Part shown: positions 1 to 12,285 of the stretch, one piece after another
How positions within the stretch are numbered: position 1 is the stretch's first letter
Layout: the number at the start of each line of letters is the position of its first letter
From: Tillus elongatus
Lineage: Eukaryota > Arthropoda > Insecta > Coleoptera > Cleridae
Direction: 5' to 3'
Length of the DNA: 64,000 nt
NCBI GenBank assembly: GCA_964006375.1
Contig: OZ023265.1
Coordinates: 8,061,660-8,125,659, forward strand
Made by a program: the position numbers and the translations under genes
The notes under the pieces: generated by a model
Told to the model about the DNA's origin: nothing
The model's input: the letters and a program-made list of their open reading frames with translations, nothing else
Databases searched by the model: none

Positions 1-118
1 CCTCCAAACCTTCAAGTCCAGAATTAACAAGTTGCCTCTTTCCTGCTTGTCGACACCCACGGTACGATAGTATTTAGGCTGTAAGCCCTCGTGGTGTGTT
101 GTTGAAATATAAAAAAAG
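1..118 (+). mobile_element. 3' end of a CR1/Jockey-like LINE (family D)
   Basis: About 118 bp nearly identical to the 3' end of the LINE copy that finishes at 52133 on the plus strand, and to the reverse complement of the 3' end near 46505-46640. It encodes the last residues of the LINE ORF, then a stop, a short 3' UTR and an A-rich tail. The body lies before the window start, so only the terminus can be described. Family assignment rests on the better copies further right. Confidence 0.85.
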
Positions 119-119
119 G

Positions 120-440
120 AGAAATATCTTATCCTTGAGGATCTTCAGGCCCCCCAAGGCAGCATGCATGTAGGCATGAAATTATTTCATTGCAGCGTCG
201 ATAATCAGTACGATGTTTACCAACTTGAGGTCCCATATAACTCTCAGTTCTCTCGCCAGGTCCAAGTATTTGGCTATTTTCCCTTTCCTTGCAATTCCCA
301 TATTTTTTAGGCGATACAGCTATGTCAATTATTGCCACAGCTTTCTCGACTTCGTCCTAGTATAAGATATCTGGTCTGCTGTGCAATGAACTCAGATCAT
401 CCTTGGCTTTGTATGAAGATGACATTTATCACCGCAAGTT
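120..440 (-). pseudogene. decayed LINE C-terminal fragment
   Basis: Minus-strand translation contains RPDILY, a stop, then VEKAVAIIDIAV, a pattern I know from the C-terminal end of some insect LINE polyproteins, followed by ILGPGERTES and CLGGPEDPQG. Reading requires passing at least one stop and small frame changes. It abuts the poly(A) of the LINE end at 1-118. The assignment is from memory of family pattern and is moderate at best. Confidence 0.5.
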
Positions 441-1166
441 GTGTCTTTCAGTCAAATCATGGTGAGCATACAAACTATCAAAAATATTAAATTTAATATA
501 AATATTCATTTTTAAAACTCATACAAATAAAAAGTTATTTATGCATCAGGCGTCACTGTGAGTTTTTCCGATCGAACTCAAACAAAATCAGTAAGGTCAT
601 ATTTACATATTCTGAATAAGTAATATTCCAATATTCAAATACATAACATCAGCGTGAGCGCGACCTATCAGGGAGAAAAATACACTAAGACCCCGCGTGG
701 ACTTTACGCATTACAACCCCCCACCCCTCCATTGGTAGTGTAGTAACGTGTCTGTAGTAGCAGGAGAGACACCGGGAGAGAGGCTGAAGGAGAGACATCA
801 GGAGAGAGAAGGAGAGTACGGGATGTTGTCAGCAGGAGGGAAAAGGCGGAGTCTGTAGCAGGAAACTTGGACCGATCGATGAACGCCCCGCACAAATACA
901 AGGTGATTTAAGTAACCCCTACGAGTTTAAGGGAAAAAACATAATTAAAATGTCTACAAATGTTGCGTCTCAAAATACTTTTAATTATGCATTTGCAGTT
1001 AAATAAATATATACAAAAATATTCAAAGAAGTTTTCTAGAAGAAACTAGAAAGACTGAGTAATTATTAAATGTCTAGATACAGTAAGTGGGTTATGGTAG
1101 AGTATTTTTGTAAGAATTTTTTCAATTATAATAACTCAATTTTCTTTTAATCTAAAATATTCAATT
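441..1166. other. no recognisable gene
   Basis: AT-rich sequence with one GC-rich island at about 690-870 containing an A/G-rich stretch (about 760-850, repeated GAGAGA blocks). No coding or RNA gene is recognised. Confidence 0.6.
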
Positions 1167-1190
1167 TAATAATAATAATAATAATAATAT
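1167..1190. repeat. (TAA)n LINE tail
   Basis: Eight near-perfect AAT units at the 3' terminus of the minus-strand LINE. They read as ATT repeats on the element's own strand. Confidence 0.85.
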
Positions 1191-1354
1191 TTATTCTGGC
1201 AAAAATTACACAGCCTTGTCAAACAAATACCAAATATAAGATTATAGAACTAAAATTGTGAAATAAACATCAAAAACAAACAAAAATACAAAAGACAAAA
1301 GAAACAAATTTACACACATAAAAAAAATGGCATCTTATGTTGTCTTTAGTGGCT

Positions 1355-3310
1355 CTACTCTATCCACTCAATGTCCATATTGAGGTATTCACTTAAAGAA
1401 TAAAATGCATACTTCATAAGAGTGTTTTTCACATTTCTCCTAAATTCTCGCTTATGTTTTGATCTTATATTCTGGGGGATTTTATTGAAGAACTTGACAC
1501 CCCAGCAATTCACCCCGGTTTCAGCTCTTTTTATTCTATGATCAGGAATGGATATGTTCTGTCTGCCTCGGGTACCATATTCGTGGTAATCACCGTTTTG
1601 GTTGTAGTCCTCTTGATGTTGGTAAGTATATAAGACACTTTCCAAAATATATGCTGAAAAGATGGTAAGTATGCCTGTCTTCGTGAATAAGGTTCTACAA
1701 CTTGTACGGCTGTCTACAGAACAGATTATTCTTACTGCAGCTTTCTGTTGCAGAAATATTTCAGACACTCCAGGGCTACTCCCCCATATTAGGATACCAT
1801 AGGTAGCCCTACTTTGGAAACATGCATGATAAGCTGTCAACACTGTCTGGTAATTACTGATGTTCATCAGACGCCTCAACAGATACAGACACGACGCCAA
1901 TGTGCCCTGGAGCTTTTCAATGTGCATTGACCAGCGAAAATCTGATTGTATATATACACCAAGAAATTTCACAGATTGTTTTTGTCTTGGTTGCGTTTGG
2001 TGGGAGCTGATATTCAAGACTTTTGTTTTGTTTACATTGAGTTTCAGTTTATTATTTCTAAACCATTCTCCTGCTTCCGACATTGTGATATTTCTTCTCT
2101 CATTAAGTTCAGCTTCATTTCTGCCAATGTTAACAAATGAGGTATCGTCTGCATAGAGAGAAACTGCATCAGACGAAACGTTCTCTGGAAGATCATTTGT
2201 GTATATAATGAATAGGAGAGGCCCTAGCAGCGAACCCTGAGGTATACCGCATGTTTGTGTCTGCCAACTCGAGTACTGTTCATTTAGCTTCACTCTTTGG
2301 TATCGATTGGTAAGGTATGACTTAAAGAGCCTCAGTGGCAAACCCCTAATGCCATAGTGTTCCAATTTGGTTAGTAATATCTCATGTGATACTGTGTCAA
2401 ATGCCTTATGTAAATCACAATATATGCATTGTGCCATATTGCCAGAGTCCAGCGCCTCACTTAATTTATTTGTTGTGTTTACCAGCGCAGTGACTGTTGA
2501 TTTACCTCCTCGAAAGCCATGAAGCTCCTCACTGAGAAAACCTTTTGCTTCTAAATATTCTTCAAGCTGTTGCTTTATTACGTACTCAAATATTTTTGAA
2601 AGTGCTGGCGAAATGGAAATAGGTCTAAAGCTATCCAAAGAGGCAACATTGCTACCCTTATATGCCATACTTACGTCTGCTTTCTTAAGTTCCTCTGGAA
2701 ACAGGCCAGCCTGCAAACATTCATTTACTAAAGCTGTTATTGGATCTAGTATGCTGTAAATAACTGTTTTTAAAAATTTTACATTTATTCCATAACAGTC
2801 TGGCGTTATTTTGGCTTTCAAGGCACATACCACTCTCCAAACCTCCAGCGATGTCACCTTTCGCAGATAAAATGAATTCATTGTATTAATAACTTTGGTC
2901 TTAATATATGTTCGTGGTACTATATTATTTCCGTTTATTTGTTGAAAAATATTTTTACTTATATTAGCAAAATAACTATTACATGCTTCTGGTGTTAATG
3001 AAGGTAACTGTTTACGTTTTTCTTGTGTTTCACCCTTTATAATCTTCCATGCAGCTTTTTGCTTGTCTTCCGCTTGCTGAATAGCCATGGCAACCCCTTC
3101 AGCCTTTGCCGCTCGAACTTTGTCACGATAGCAGTCTCGGTAGGTTTGGTATGCCATTAATGACTCGTTATCTCTTTTCACCAGCCATATTGTGTAGAGT
3201 GCATCCAGCCCGTTTTTATGACATTTCAATTCATTGGTATACCAGTTTACCTTTAGTGTTTGAGTTTTTATCCTAGATTTTCTTTCGGGAAAATATTCGT
3301 TGTAGCACAT
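1355..3310 (-). CDS. LINE reverse transcriptase (ORF2, endonuclease missing)
   Basis: An uninterrupted 651-codon frame. Reverse-transcriptase blocks appear in order: CDLHKAFDTVSHEILL at about residues 295-310, GIPQGSLLGPLLF near 353-365, the catalytic YADD box near 385-388, and FLGVYI near 450. The C-terminal half carries the ATYGILIWG block and a final KFFNKIPQNIR segment, also seen in the fragment at 9626-10351. The usual AP-endonuclease N-terminus is missing, so the ATG at 3310 is just the first in a truncated frame and not a native start. The open frame suggests a fairly recent insertion. Best fit is the Jockey/I/CR1 superfamily; exact clade not determined. Confidence 0.9.
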   Translation of the reverse strand: MCYNEYFPERKSRIKTQTLKVNWYTNELKCHKNGLDALYTIWLVKRDNESLMAYQTYRDCYRDKVRAAKAEGVAMAIQQAEDKQKAAWKIIKGETQEKRKQLPSLTPEACNSYFANISKNIFQQINGNNIVPRTYIKTKVINTMNSFYLRKVTSLEVWRVVCALKAKITPDCYGINVKFLKTVIYSILDPITALVNECLQAGLFPEELKKADVSMAYKGSNVASLDSFRPISISPALSKIFEYVIKQQLEEYLEAKGFLSEELHGFRGGKSTVTALVNTTNKLSEALDSGNMAQCIYCDLHKAFDTVSHEILLTKLEHYGIRGLPLRLFKSYLTNRYQRVKLNEQYSSWQTQTCGIPQGSLLGPLLFIIYTNDLPENVSSDAVSLYADDTSFVNIGRNEAELNERRNITMSEAGEWFRNNKLKLNVNKTKVLNISSHQTQPRQKQSVKFLGVYIQSDFRWSMHIEKLQGTLASCLYLLRRLMNISNYQTVLTAYHACFQSRATYGILIWGSSPGVSEIFLQQKAAVRIICSVDSRTSCRTLFTKTGILTIFSAYILESVLYTYQHQEDYNQNGDYHEYGTRGRQNISIPDHRIKRAETGVNCWGVKFFNKIPQNIRSKHKREFRRNVKNTLMKYAFYSLSEYLNMDIEWIE

Positions 3311-3365
3311 AAGGAAGAACTCATGAAATCTGGAGAAATTTGATAGATATCTACATATTTAAACC

Positions 3366-6300
3366 ACTAACAGAACCTCGTTCCTGTGATACAAATAATT
3401 AATTAGTCTGGTTGTTATGGGTGTTTAAAATAAATGAGCCAAAAAGTTATCTGTTTCTTAATAATCTAACGGGGTGGTTATACGTGCCATTTGCTTTTCT
3501 TTAATACAAAGATTTTATGACTGTAAACTCTAATTATTATTATTATTAAAATTTGAGTAAACATTTATTCAGATAAATTTTAATATAGACAGCGCTCGAG
3601 CGGCAGAACGTGTATTCAAAATTTTCCCCTTGTTACCTTGAAAACAATATTTAAGTTTAACGACCTTCAAGGGAGGTCTTGCCTAAATTTATTTAGAACA
3701 ATAAAGCCGAGCATCTGGGATCAATTTTCCAAAATGTTTCTATATATCCAGTGTTAGTGTATACCGAGTGACAAAACACGTCACAATCATTTTATGAGAA
3801 ACTCTTAAAATGCACTCTGGCCTAGAGATTATTTATGCTAAAATAAAAGCTATCATCTAGTTTTAAAATTACTTTGATACAAAAAATTATATTTATACAG
3901 ATAAACATTGTAACGGCATAATAAATTTTAAATAATCAATTAATTCAGAGGTCTACTTCTGATTAAAATTAAACTAAAAACTCCCAACTCCAATATTAAA
4001 AATTCTAAAGTTATTTAACAGAATTGTGTGAGAGATTTTCCCCAATCTTCGAAAGGCCTAAACGTTGCGCAAAATTGATACCGGTGAAAATTAAATTGGT
4101 TTCGCCCCTAATTTTCCATAAATTTAATAATCGACTCTTTCTCAGCTTAATTATAGCCCTCAATTTTATCTAACAGTCCTTTAGGTTTATAGCTAGAACC
4201 TTTATGGCTCCAAGCCCTATCTTGTCGTTAGTATTATAAATTTCACAACAATTCCCCGTCTACTAAAATCCCTTAAAACAACATCTACAATTTTAATATG
4301 ATTCCAATTCACTCTAACTATATTCTAGCCCGCTATGGCTCAATCATCTATACTATTCCTATCTTACAGCCTATGGCCCAAACTATATCTATACAAATTT
4401 TATATAAAAATTACTTCAGTACCCGAGACAGCTAGGCTCTCTACTAAAAAACACTATGACGCCGCCGCGCTTCCTTTTATACCAGATGACAAATGCTCAA
4501 ATAATTCCTAACCTATCCACAAATCTAATTTGTCATTGGCATAAGCTAAGTTACCGGGAAGTTAGAGGGCCGCCAGCTTTTATACAGTGGAGATGGGCGT
4601 GGGTTAAAATAAGATGTTAATTAGGGGCGCCACTTGATTGTTTAACCTCCACTCCCGGATATTCTAATAAGATGTTCACAAATATGCTTCCTTGCCCAGA
4701 TCCAACACAACCAAGAATTCTTGGATCACACTGGCAACTATAGCCAACCACAATCGAGCACAGGAAGCTACAAGGGAGATATAATTATGATAACACAAAC
4801 TAAAGTTCGGAACGGTATGGTCTCATAGACCCACAAGTAAAGATAACGGTAATGATTTAATTATCAACAGCCCTGAAAAGAAAACACAAACACAAAACCA
4901 AAACACACCTAAAATATGATAAAATAAGGGCTTTTATTAAGCTTCTTTGGCATACAAAAATTTATTAAAAACTGTTCTAAAATTCGGATCTAAAATAAAA
5001 AAGTCTCTATAATATAACTAAAATGGCTTACTACCAAATAATCAAGATCTTTACTGAGTATGTATGAATGTACTACAAATATAATTGTTCTATGGAAAAT
5101 TCCACTTTTCGTGCACGCAAAGCTCACAACTTATTTTCCCCAAATATTAATTAATTACACGTTAATTACGGTAAGTGGCCTGATTAAAGATCAAGTCCCA
5201 AAGAATAATCAATAAGCTTGACTAATGCTAACAATATATGATAACTGATGGTACTATCAAAAGTGAAGCAATTATATTAACAATGGTCTCATAAAAATCT
5301 GTACCACATTTAGTGAAGTTTAAATAAAATAAATTCGGTTTGATCTTAGCAAATTTAACAGAGATGAATATTTAAAAATGTAGCTTATCAAAATTGTCTC
5401 TTATCACTTTATTCTTTATCACAAAACGGAAAATTCTTACTTGAAATTCCTGGACTTCTAGGCCATCTAATTACCACCAATTTACATACCAACTAAGGCC
5501 TTTAGGGGTACGGGACTGCAACCACGGGAATAATGCAACAACGGAACGGCAATGCGACAACGAAAGGGAAGACCTTCTCACTGAGATCCTAATTCATAAA
5601 TTCCAGATTTCACAGCTGACAGGAATTATAATTGCTCTTGACTAGCACATAAACTCCATTTAATTCAATAGCCATATACTTAGTTCGGTACATAAAAATT
5701 CGCTAATCCATGCGAGACTTTTCCACTCAAACTTGCGATACGTGAATTTACCAAAGGTATTGCCCAATACAAAAACTGGCCGCTACAATAATTTCTGCCT
5801 AACACAAGCAGTATCCTGCACAAGCAGTATCCAGCCGGTACAAGGAGAATCTCTCCGGTACAAGGACCCTAAAAACAACAAGTAACGGAATGCTAAAGGT
5901 GTTATAGTTACGAGAGAGGATGATTTCTTACCTCCAGAGAGGGAAACGAACTCCAACACGTGACAACGTCAATGTGGTCCTTAAATCCCCTCAAACGGGT
6001 GTATCTACAGCCTTCAACATCAATTACGCAACTTACGATATCACCAACAAGACTGCAGATGTGTTCTGAGCGCAATTTAAATCCACCAAGGGGGATAATT
6101 AATATCCAACTTGCCTCTTAGAACGAACCACGTGTTAACTTCAACAATTGCCAACGAAATCTCTCCTCCGAAACTTCCGGCGCATTCACATCTCCTACTT
6201 GAAAACAGGTACCGCCACACCTTCGCTCTCACTCGCATTCCATACGTCCCCAGCCATCTATCCTTCTCAACATGCGGACCATTCTCGAACTACCGGCAAC

Positions 6301-8056
6301 TGCAACGCAAGCGTGGAAGCCGGCACGATATACCAGGGGTAGCACAAATAGCAATGGTTTAACAAAAGATCTCAATTCTATTCCTTATACGAGGGATATC
6401 CAGAAGAAATAACCACGGTTGTCGCCAATAATTCTTTGTTCAAAGCAGAGGAGGAACCACAAATACGTCCAACCTAGCTTAGTTGTTTAGCTATCCAATT
6501 TATACTGTTACAACACTCTAAACAATATTAAGGCATGGAACGTACTCGCCGAAAATCTGAGGCACTAAGCCAGCCTTGTACCATGTTTTATCGGCCCCCA
6601 CACCGGCCGTTCGACCACGTCTGTCCGTGGTAACCCCCTTTAAAGCAAACGTAATTCACTCCCTGAAATTTCACTAAATTTCTAAATATTCTCGGATTTT
6701 ATTTAACCGAACCCTTGACATTATAGTCGCTACCATACTTCCAGCCCGAGACCCCGCTGGCCACTAACTCTCCAGATACGTATTTTTCCACCGTACCCGT
6801 ATCAAATTTTCTAGTTTGCATTTTTGTCTCTGTTGAAACCAACTGACCTCGTTGTAGACCGTAACCCTAAACTTGCAAATCCGGCATTCCTGTATCCACT
6901 ATGTTTCAAGTGACCCGGTTGAACTAGCAACTTGAGCAGTTGATTGTTTATAATTTAAACATGCCCAGCCTAGATAATTATGCATATTCCGATTATATTT
7001 ATGATCGCTTAAATTATTTGTTGTGGCGATTTTTCATTAAAAAAAAATATCTAATCCAGTTATTCTATTTACTTCTTGCAATAAAAATACAGACACGAAA
7101 TCAGGTAAGCACCTTGCTTACAGTAATATACAGGATGAAAATAAACAACGCATTCTCTAAGAAATGGTAAACAAGAGTAACACGTCACATGATCCGCGCT
7201 TGTGTGGCTACCTACCTTTGGAAATATCTAAGGGCGGCTGAACCGATACCATCATACTGTCACACTGTGATTGTAAATATCTTTTCATAAAATGCATCTT
7301 AAGATACCCTATAATTGTTGTAGGTATACAATTTTTTCTCATATTTTGTATAATAACGGATATTGAGCCTTACCATAGAAATGCGTCACCACGTATATAA
7401 GTTGTGACCTGCCTTCCGAAGGGTAAAGTGGTCGGTCGGAAGAATGTCAAGAGTCTCGAGCGCCACCACTTTCTAAATGGACGGTTTCTAGGGATAAAGT
7501 GGAAGCTCTAAAGGAAAACGGTAGAATTACGGGGACGGACCCCCTGTGGATGCAGGATCCCTGGGTAGTATTCAATTGAGGTGGTTGTCGTCCAGGGGTC
7601 AGAACTGTTTCGGGTTCAGGGAAAACTTAAGCTAGCTAGTAAAAGTTGGATGTTAATATAAGAAATTTAAACAAATAAAGGAAAATATATTAAAGTGATT
7701 ATAATCTTAAAATGGTTATTCTTGCCAGGATGAAATATAACTAGATATTTTATCCCTCTCGTTTCCTACCCTTACCTAAGTAAGGAAAAAGGCGCCTCGG
7801 GATTACTCTGATTTCAGCAGATTTGTGCCCCACTGGGGTAAGGTTAATTTTATTTACCAAAAATGGCCATATCTTACGATATCCCGCCCCTCGCTGTCCA
7901 CCTAGCTGGACAAGTTGGGAGGTGAAATATCGTAAGCTATATATAGTCCTTCAAGCCCCAAATATAGTCCTCTAGGAATTGCTACCTAGCGGGGATGAGA
8001 GGTTCGGGAGCTTGAAGTCACGCGGTCACAATAATATAGGCTTTAGCTGAAATTAG
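3366..8056. other. 4.7 kb without recognisable genes
   Basis: AT-rich, with short random frames only. I see a TAA-type microsatellite near 3530-3547, a perfect 14-bp palindrome CCAAGAATTCTTGG near 4713, a short duplicated motif (ACAAGCAGTATCC) near 5813-5840, and a GC-richer stretch at 5500-6900 with no recognisable protein in any frame. The 7190-8040 part is again GC-richer and could be an LTR or promoter-like piece, but no ends were found. Confidence 0.5.
7873..7936. repeat. short hairpin
   Basis: Arms CTTACGATAT (7873-7882) and ATATCGTAAG (7927-7936) are perfectly complementary. An inner GTCC/GGAC pair lies in the loop region. Function unknown. Confidence 0.6.

Positions 8057-8118
<62 letters not shown>
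8057..8118. repeat. (TA)n array
   Basis: About 31 uninterrupted TA units. The right flank does not match family H, so this may be an array whose host element has decayed. Confidence 0.98.
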
Positions 8119-8119
<1 letters not shown>

Positions 8120-8914
8120 GTTTTCTGTGAATTGAGCTTGGGTAGGGTACGAAAACAAGCACACTGGTTAAAGTACAACGTGGATTCTGCAAATATTTAG
8201 AATGTCTAGCACGGGTGAATGATAGGGTCCGGAGCGAATACCTGTATAGTAAAATGGTTGAACAAAACAATCGGGGAACGGATAATTATGTTTTGAAAGC
8301 AGACGAGCCAGGAGAACAGTGGAACTTGACGAAATCCCAAAGTAAAAATAGCAAGAATATGAAAATCAAATTATTATTAGTAAAATAGTTTCTCACCATA
8401 GGTTCCAGACAACTGATGTCGGAATGGCTGTGGTGTGAAGAATTCGGGAATTTCGGGGACGGTGAAGATTACTTTTATACTTGGAGGAAAAGAAAACTGG
8501 GACTATGACGTATTTATATGCTTATTATGAAGGATCTTACTGTAGCAAGATATTCACTCGGCGGAATAAGACTGAATTGACCAGCCAGGCGAAACGCCTT
8601 TTATATGGGAAAGTATATGCCTCTCTTGTGCCATCTAAAAGCTTCGATGTCTTTGTTCTTCTTATGGATGGAACAAATTGAAAATTTTGTGAATTTGCGG
8701 ATTTTTGGTGTTATTTATCAACAAATAATATTCCAATACTAATTTGCCTTGGATGGGTTTGTGTTTTATGCAGTTTTTTGTTAATATACAGGTGGTTATA
8801 AATGGGTATCCGGCAAAATTCATTGGGAAATAGTTATTTGCAGAATTATGGAATATTAGTTGGAGTTACGGTAACGAAATGCAATTTTCGTTACAAAGTA
8901 AACAGATAAAGACT
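8119..8914. other. no recognisable gene
   Basis: AT-rich sequence with short frames lacking recognisable motifs. Confidence 0.6.
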
Positions 8915-8998
8915 CAAACTAACCCCGGATATCAGTTCTAGGGGGCTTAATTCGCGTTCATTTGAAGAAATCTTTTCAAAATACAAAAGTCTCGATTT
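8915..8998 (-). mobile_element. family H 5' module, truncated
   Basis: Contains the H landmarks in reverse: AACCCCGGATAT, TAGGGGGC, CGCGTTCATTTGAAGAA, CAAAAGTCTCGA. The terminal GTGAATTTTC hairpin is lost where the neighbouring LINE poly(A) begins. Confidence 0.75.
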
Positions 8999-9325
8999 TT
9001 TTCCACCCTCAGGGCTCGTCCGCGGCCTTGCCGCCCCGATAGCACCGCAACCTTTGGTTTATTGTGCATGCCCTTAGTCTTTTTACTCCACCCATTCCAG
9101 AATCACTGTGCCTTGAACTAGTCTGCACAGCGATTGGTACAGTGAAGTTTTATATTGCTCTGTCTCCGGTCTAGACTGATCGTAGATCAGTTGTCTTTTG
9201 CGGTCCAGAGCTTTACACTCGCACAAGATGTGCTGGGCTGATTCCTCCCCCTCGCCGCAGAGTCTGCATGCGAAAAGTCGCGGTTTCCTCAATGGCGAAT
9301 GTTTTTCCACGAAAATGCGCTAAAA
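8999..9325 (-). pseudogene. R1/Jockey-type LINE C-terminus with poly(A)
   Basis: The frame at 9083-9310 encodes 75 residues with CRLCGEGEESAQHILCEC, the CCHC-type zinc knuckle (C-x2-C-x7-H-x4-C pattern) found after RNase H in R1- and Jockey-type LINEs, followed by LCRLVQGTVILEWVE. About 75 bp of 3' UTR then leads to an A-rich tail at 8999-9006. The same architecture appears at 23900-24180, so these are related families. All upstream coding is missing. Confidence 0.8.
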
Positions 9326-9329
9326 ATAA

Positions 9330-10200
9330 TTGACTGTTAAAACTATAAGCTCTATAACAAGAATACTGCTAAAGCGTCAGAGAAGTCATGTACTTATGCG
9401 TACAAACGAAATCACAAAAGTGATAACATACATCTTATTCACAAATATACATACAAATCAGCAGCATAGGTCAAAACACAAATTAAAACCTGCATGAATA
9501 TACAGAAACATAAAAATGTGAATTAACATCCAAACAAAAAACAAAACAAAAAAAAACAGCACATAACAGAACAAGTCAACAAAAGTCCCGCGATACAACA
9601 ATATCCATGCATGGCGTGGGAGCGTCTATTTTATGCGATAAGCAAAATATTCATCAAATGAATAAAAAGTATTGCTTATCAAAATGTTCTTAATGACAGA
9701 CTTGAATTTGTTGTAATGTAAATTTCTTATATTATGAGGGAGTTTGTTATAAAATTTCATTCCCTGGTGGTTGGTTCCGTTCCTTGTTCTTTCTAAGCGC
9801 GTGAAATCGACTGCGAAGTTATCTTTACCGCGCGTAAGATGACTGTTAATGGTACTGTGGCTAGTGAAGTCTGATTCGTGGCACTTAACATATAAAAGAC
9901 ACTGCAAAATATAGACACAAGGTATTGTAAGTATCTGAAAGCTTCTAAAGTGGCCACGACAGTCATCTCTATACCCCAAACCGCCCAGGATTCGGATTGC
10001 CTTACGTTGGGTTGCGAAAACAAATTCAGAGTGTGGTGAGTGCCCCCATACCAGAATGGCATAAGTTAAGATACTATGCACACATCCATAGTATGCACTT
10101 TTTAAGGTGGGACTAGAGACTTGGGCCGAAAGACTCCGCAGGAGAAACATGCCACGGGGTGCCCTCTGACATGCATAGATGCAATGTGAGTCCCAAATAT
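9330..10200 (-). mobile_element. 5'-truncated LINE, relative of the 1167-3365 element
   Basis: Minus-strand coding at 9626 to about 10160 plus an A-rich 3' UTR running to about 9330. The frame begins at 10351, but LINE-like sequence starts only near residue 65 (MFLLRSLSAQVSSPTLKSAY). Matching blocks to the 651-aa frame include SILTYAILVWG versus SRATYGILIWG and GMKFYNKLPHNIR versus GVKFFNKIPQNIR. Only the region after the reverse-transcriptase palm is left. Confidence 0.8.
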
Positions 10201-10351
10201 AATAACATTGAAAATAAACGAGAAAGCTATGTATATTAACGGATAAGAAAATCACTCCGTACATTTGCTGGTTTGTTTTGCAATCAAGCCAGTTTCCTAC
10301 GACGCGTTCGGACGGACGGGACGTGAATCCTTCCCACTCTGTTTCTGCCAA
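9626..10351 (-). pseudogene. LINE ORF2 C-terminal fragment
   Basis: A 241-codon open frame. Residues about 65-241 are the thumb and C-terminal region of a Jockey/CR1-type polymerase: AYYGCVHSILTYAILVWG, then TQRKAIRILGGL, then MKFYNKLPHNIRN and a final TFYSFDEYF. The first about 60 residues do not look LINE-derived and are probably flanking sequence in chance frame. No palm or catalytic residues remain, so it cannot be an active polymerase. Confidence 0.8.
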
Positions 10352-10359
10352 GAAGGAAC

Positions 10360-11219
10360 GTAGCAGGAAAATCGTGGTGCGGTATTCGAGAGGTCGGGAG
10401 AAATGTCAAGCTGAAAAGCGGAATTCCGGCAGTTGATGCAGGTACCAGGGAAACATGATAAATGTAGTGGTTACCGAGATGAGGTCACATCTGGCATAAA
10501 TATTATTGCCGCACTTAAAAAAATATAGAGCAAATAAAATCAAATACATGTTGTTTAGTGGCCCGGTGATAAATGTATGTTAAAGAAATGACCAGAATTC
10601 ATGCTGCACGGCATTTGCTTAAGTATTTTTAAAATTAATTTAAATTACAGAAGGTGCTGTTATAGTTATTGATTGACTAGCATTTCTCTAGAGGGTTTTG
10701 TTATAATTGGAGTCGCAATTCAAAAAGGTGACGCAAATACTTCAAATATTTATAACTTATATTTCCATTAAGGTAGAAACTCCAGATTTGGCATATAGAA
10801 TAACTTCTAAAGTGGCAACTTGTGAATCAAAATTCTCTAAAAGAAATAAAACCTGAATTGGCCCTTGAAAAAGTAATCTGATTTTCCTGGCTAGCAAAAT
10901 GGTCCAAGCTATCAACAAAAGACAACTGGAAAGTTTAATTAATTTTTTGAATTATCACATTGATACAAAGTCGCAATCTTCTAAAAAGCGAATTTTTTTA
11001 ATGAAAATTCATTTGGCAGTAAGTTATCCGTTTGATATAAACAGGAAATTTTTAGCTGTCGTTGTCAAATTAGTCAGATTCAAAATCATGACCTCTTCCT
11101 TTTTATTAAAACGTTAATTTTTCATCGAATGTCTTATCCTATGCAAATTTTCTACCTTTCAATTTATTCTCCATTACATAAAGAACAGTTTTGGGGAAAT
11201 TTCATTTTAACATCAATGT
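10360..11219. other. mostly unassigned; weak family H traces
   Basis: A short stretch near 10865-10920 (GATTTTCCTGGCTAGC) resembles the family H core in reverse. Otherwise AT-rich and unrecognised. Confidence 0.45.
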
Positions 11220-11352
11220 TTTTAGTGAATTTTCTTTAAAAAAATTAACAAATGAGGAGATTCTGACTTTTGAATTTTCAAATAATTTCTGCAAATGAGC
11301 GCTAATTAGGCCCCTTAGAACACATATCCGGGGTCAGTTTCAATTCGTATAT

Positions 11353-11420
<68 letters not shown>

Positions 11421-12285
11421 CACACCGATAACTCAAAAAATAATTGGCCGATGTTAATTAAATTTGGTGAATATCTTCCTTTGGCAAGTGGCTTGGACAA
11501 GTTCGTTAGCCAGGAAAATCGGCACAGGTTTTGCCGGAAAATTTTGAAAGAGTTGGTTATTCTGAGCGGGAGTATTCTTCTCCTTATTTAACTTACTTTA
11601 GTTTTGAACTATCTAGTATACGGGGTGGGACCAATAGTGTATGTCAACACCTCCGATAATCAGTGTTTTCTTTCGAAAAAAATTTATGTCTCCGGAAATA
11701 ACAAAGTAAAGGCAACCAAATTTGGTACGCGGGTTTATATCATTATAGGTAAATTACCTAAATTTAGCTCTGTAGGTTAAAAGACAAAAAAATTATAGGC
11801 ATTTAAAGAAAAATAAATTGGGATTTTCCTCAAAACGTCAAAGTCGCGATTTAAAACATCAAAATTTGCAACATATAGGCAAAGAACCTGAAACTAATAC
11901 GAGCTATGGTAAGAAAATGCTCAAGAAGAATGTTTTACAAAGGCTGAAGTCTTAGTTTCAACCGTCATTGTCCTTCATTTTAATAAAGTATTTCCAGAAA
12001 ATTCATTTCAAATAGACCCTTACTTTGATGCTTTGTCAGTAGTCTTAGCAATAGAGTTTATCATTTAATGGCATATAATTTTTGCCGAATTTTCGTAAAA
12101 AATCAATAAAGGTCAATATATCCGTTATTATACAAGGTACGAAAAAAATTGTATACATTAATTATAGAATGTGTTGAGCTACATCTTAAAAAAATATTTC
12201 TACAATTACAGGCTGGCCCATAAATCGCTTGTAATACAAATTTTCTTTTTTTTATCGACTTGCTGCGTCCAGACTTCTTAATGTT
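11220..12285 (+). mobile_element. family H element, near full length
   Basis: Order of parts: 5' module with terminal TTAGTGAATTTTC; diagnostic AAATGAGCGCTAATTAGGCC and CCGGGGTCAGTTTCAATT; (TA)n at 11356-11416; core starting CACCGATAACTCAAAAAATA and containing GCTTGGACAAGTTCGTTAGCC; and a 3' end CTTGCTGCGTCCAGACTTCTT near 12260-12282. No protein is encoded. The inverted subterminal repeat (AGTGAATTTTC/GAAAATTCACT) plus 3' hairpin ACGCA-CTTGC-TGCGT in better copies resembles the non-autonomous Helentron (HINE) plan. That classification is inference. Confidence 0.8.
11356..11416. repeat. (TA)n array in family H
   Basis: About 30 TA units between the H 5' module and the core. Confidence 0.98.

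Larger units (their letters stand above)
1167..3365 (-). mobile_element. 5'-truncated LINE with (TAA)n 3' tail
   Basis: The element reads right to left. It contains the reverse-transcriptase frame at 1355-3310, about 165 bp of 3' UTR, and ends in a trinucleotide tail (AAT/TAA units at 1167-1190) rather than poly(A), as in I-type and some CR1/Jockey-type elements. The apurinic endonuclease expected upstream of the reverse transcriptase is absent, so the copy is 5' truncated near 3365. No target-site duplication could be fixed by eye. Confidence 0.85.

Noticed and set aside
4040..4085. Sequence CTTCGAAAGGCCTAAACGTTG, reminiscent of a Penelope hammerhead core
   Set aside because: CTGANGA and a paired stem II are missing and no element ends were found nearby.
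8043..8270. Open frames made of repeated IY residues through the (TA)n arrays (also 15148, 35767, 41297, 43054, 45300, 55226, 57134, 59086)
   Set aside because: TATATA reads as tyrosine-isoleucine in every frame; these are microsatellite artefacts with no start context or conserved flanks.
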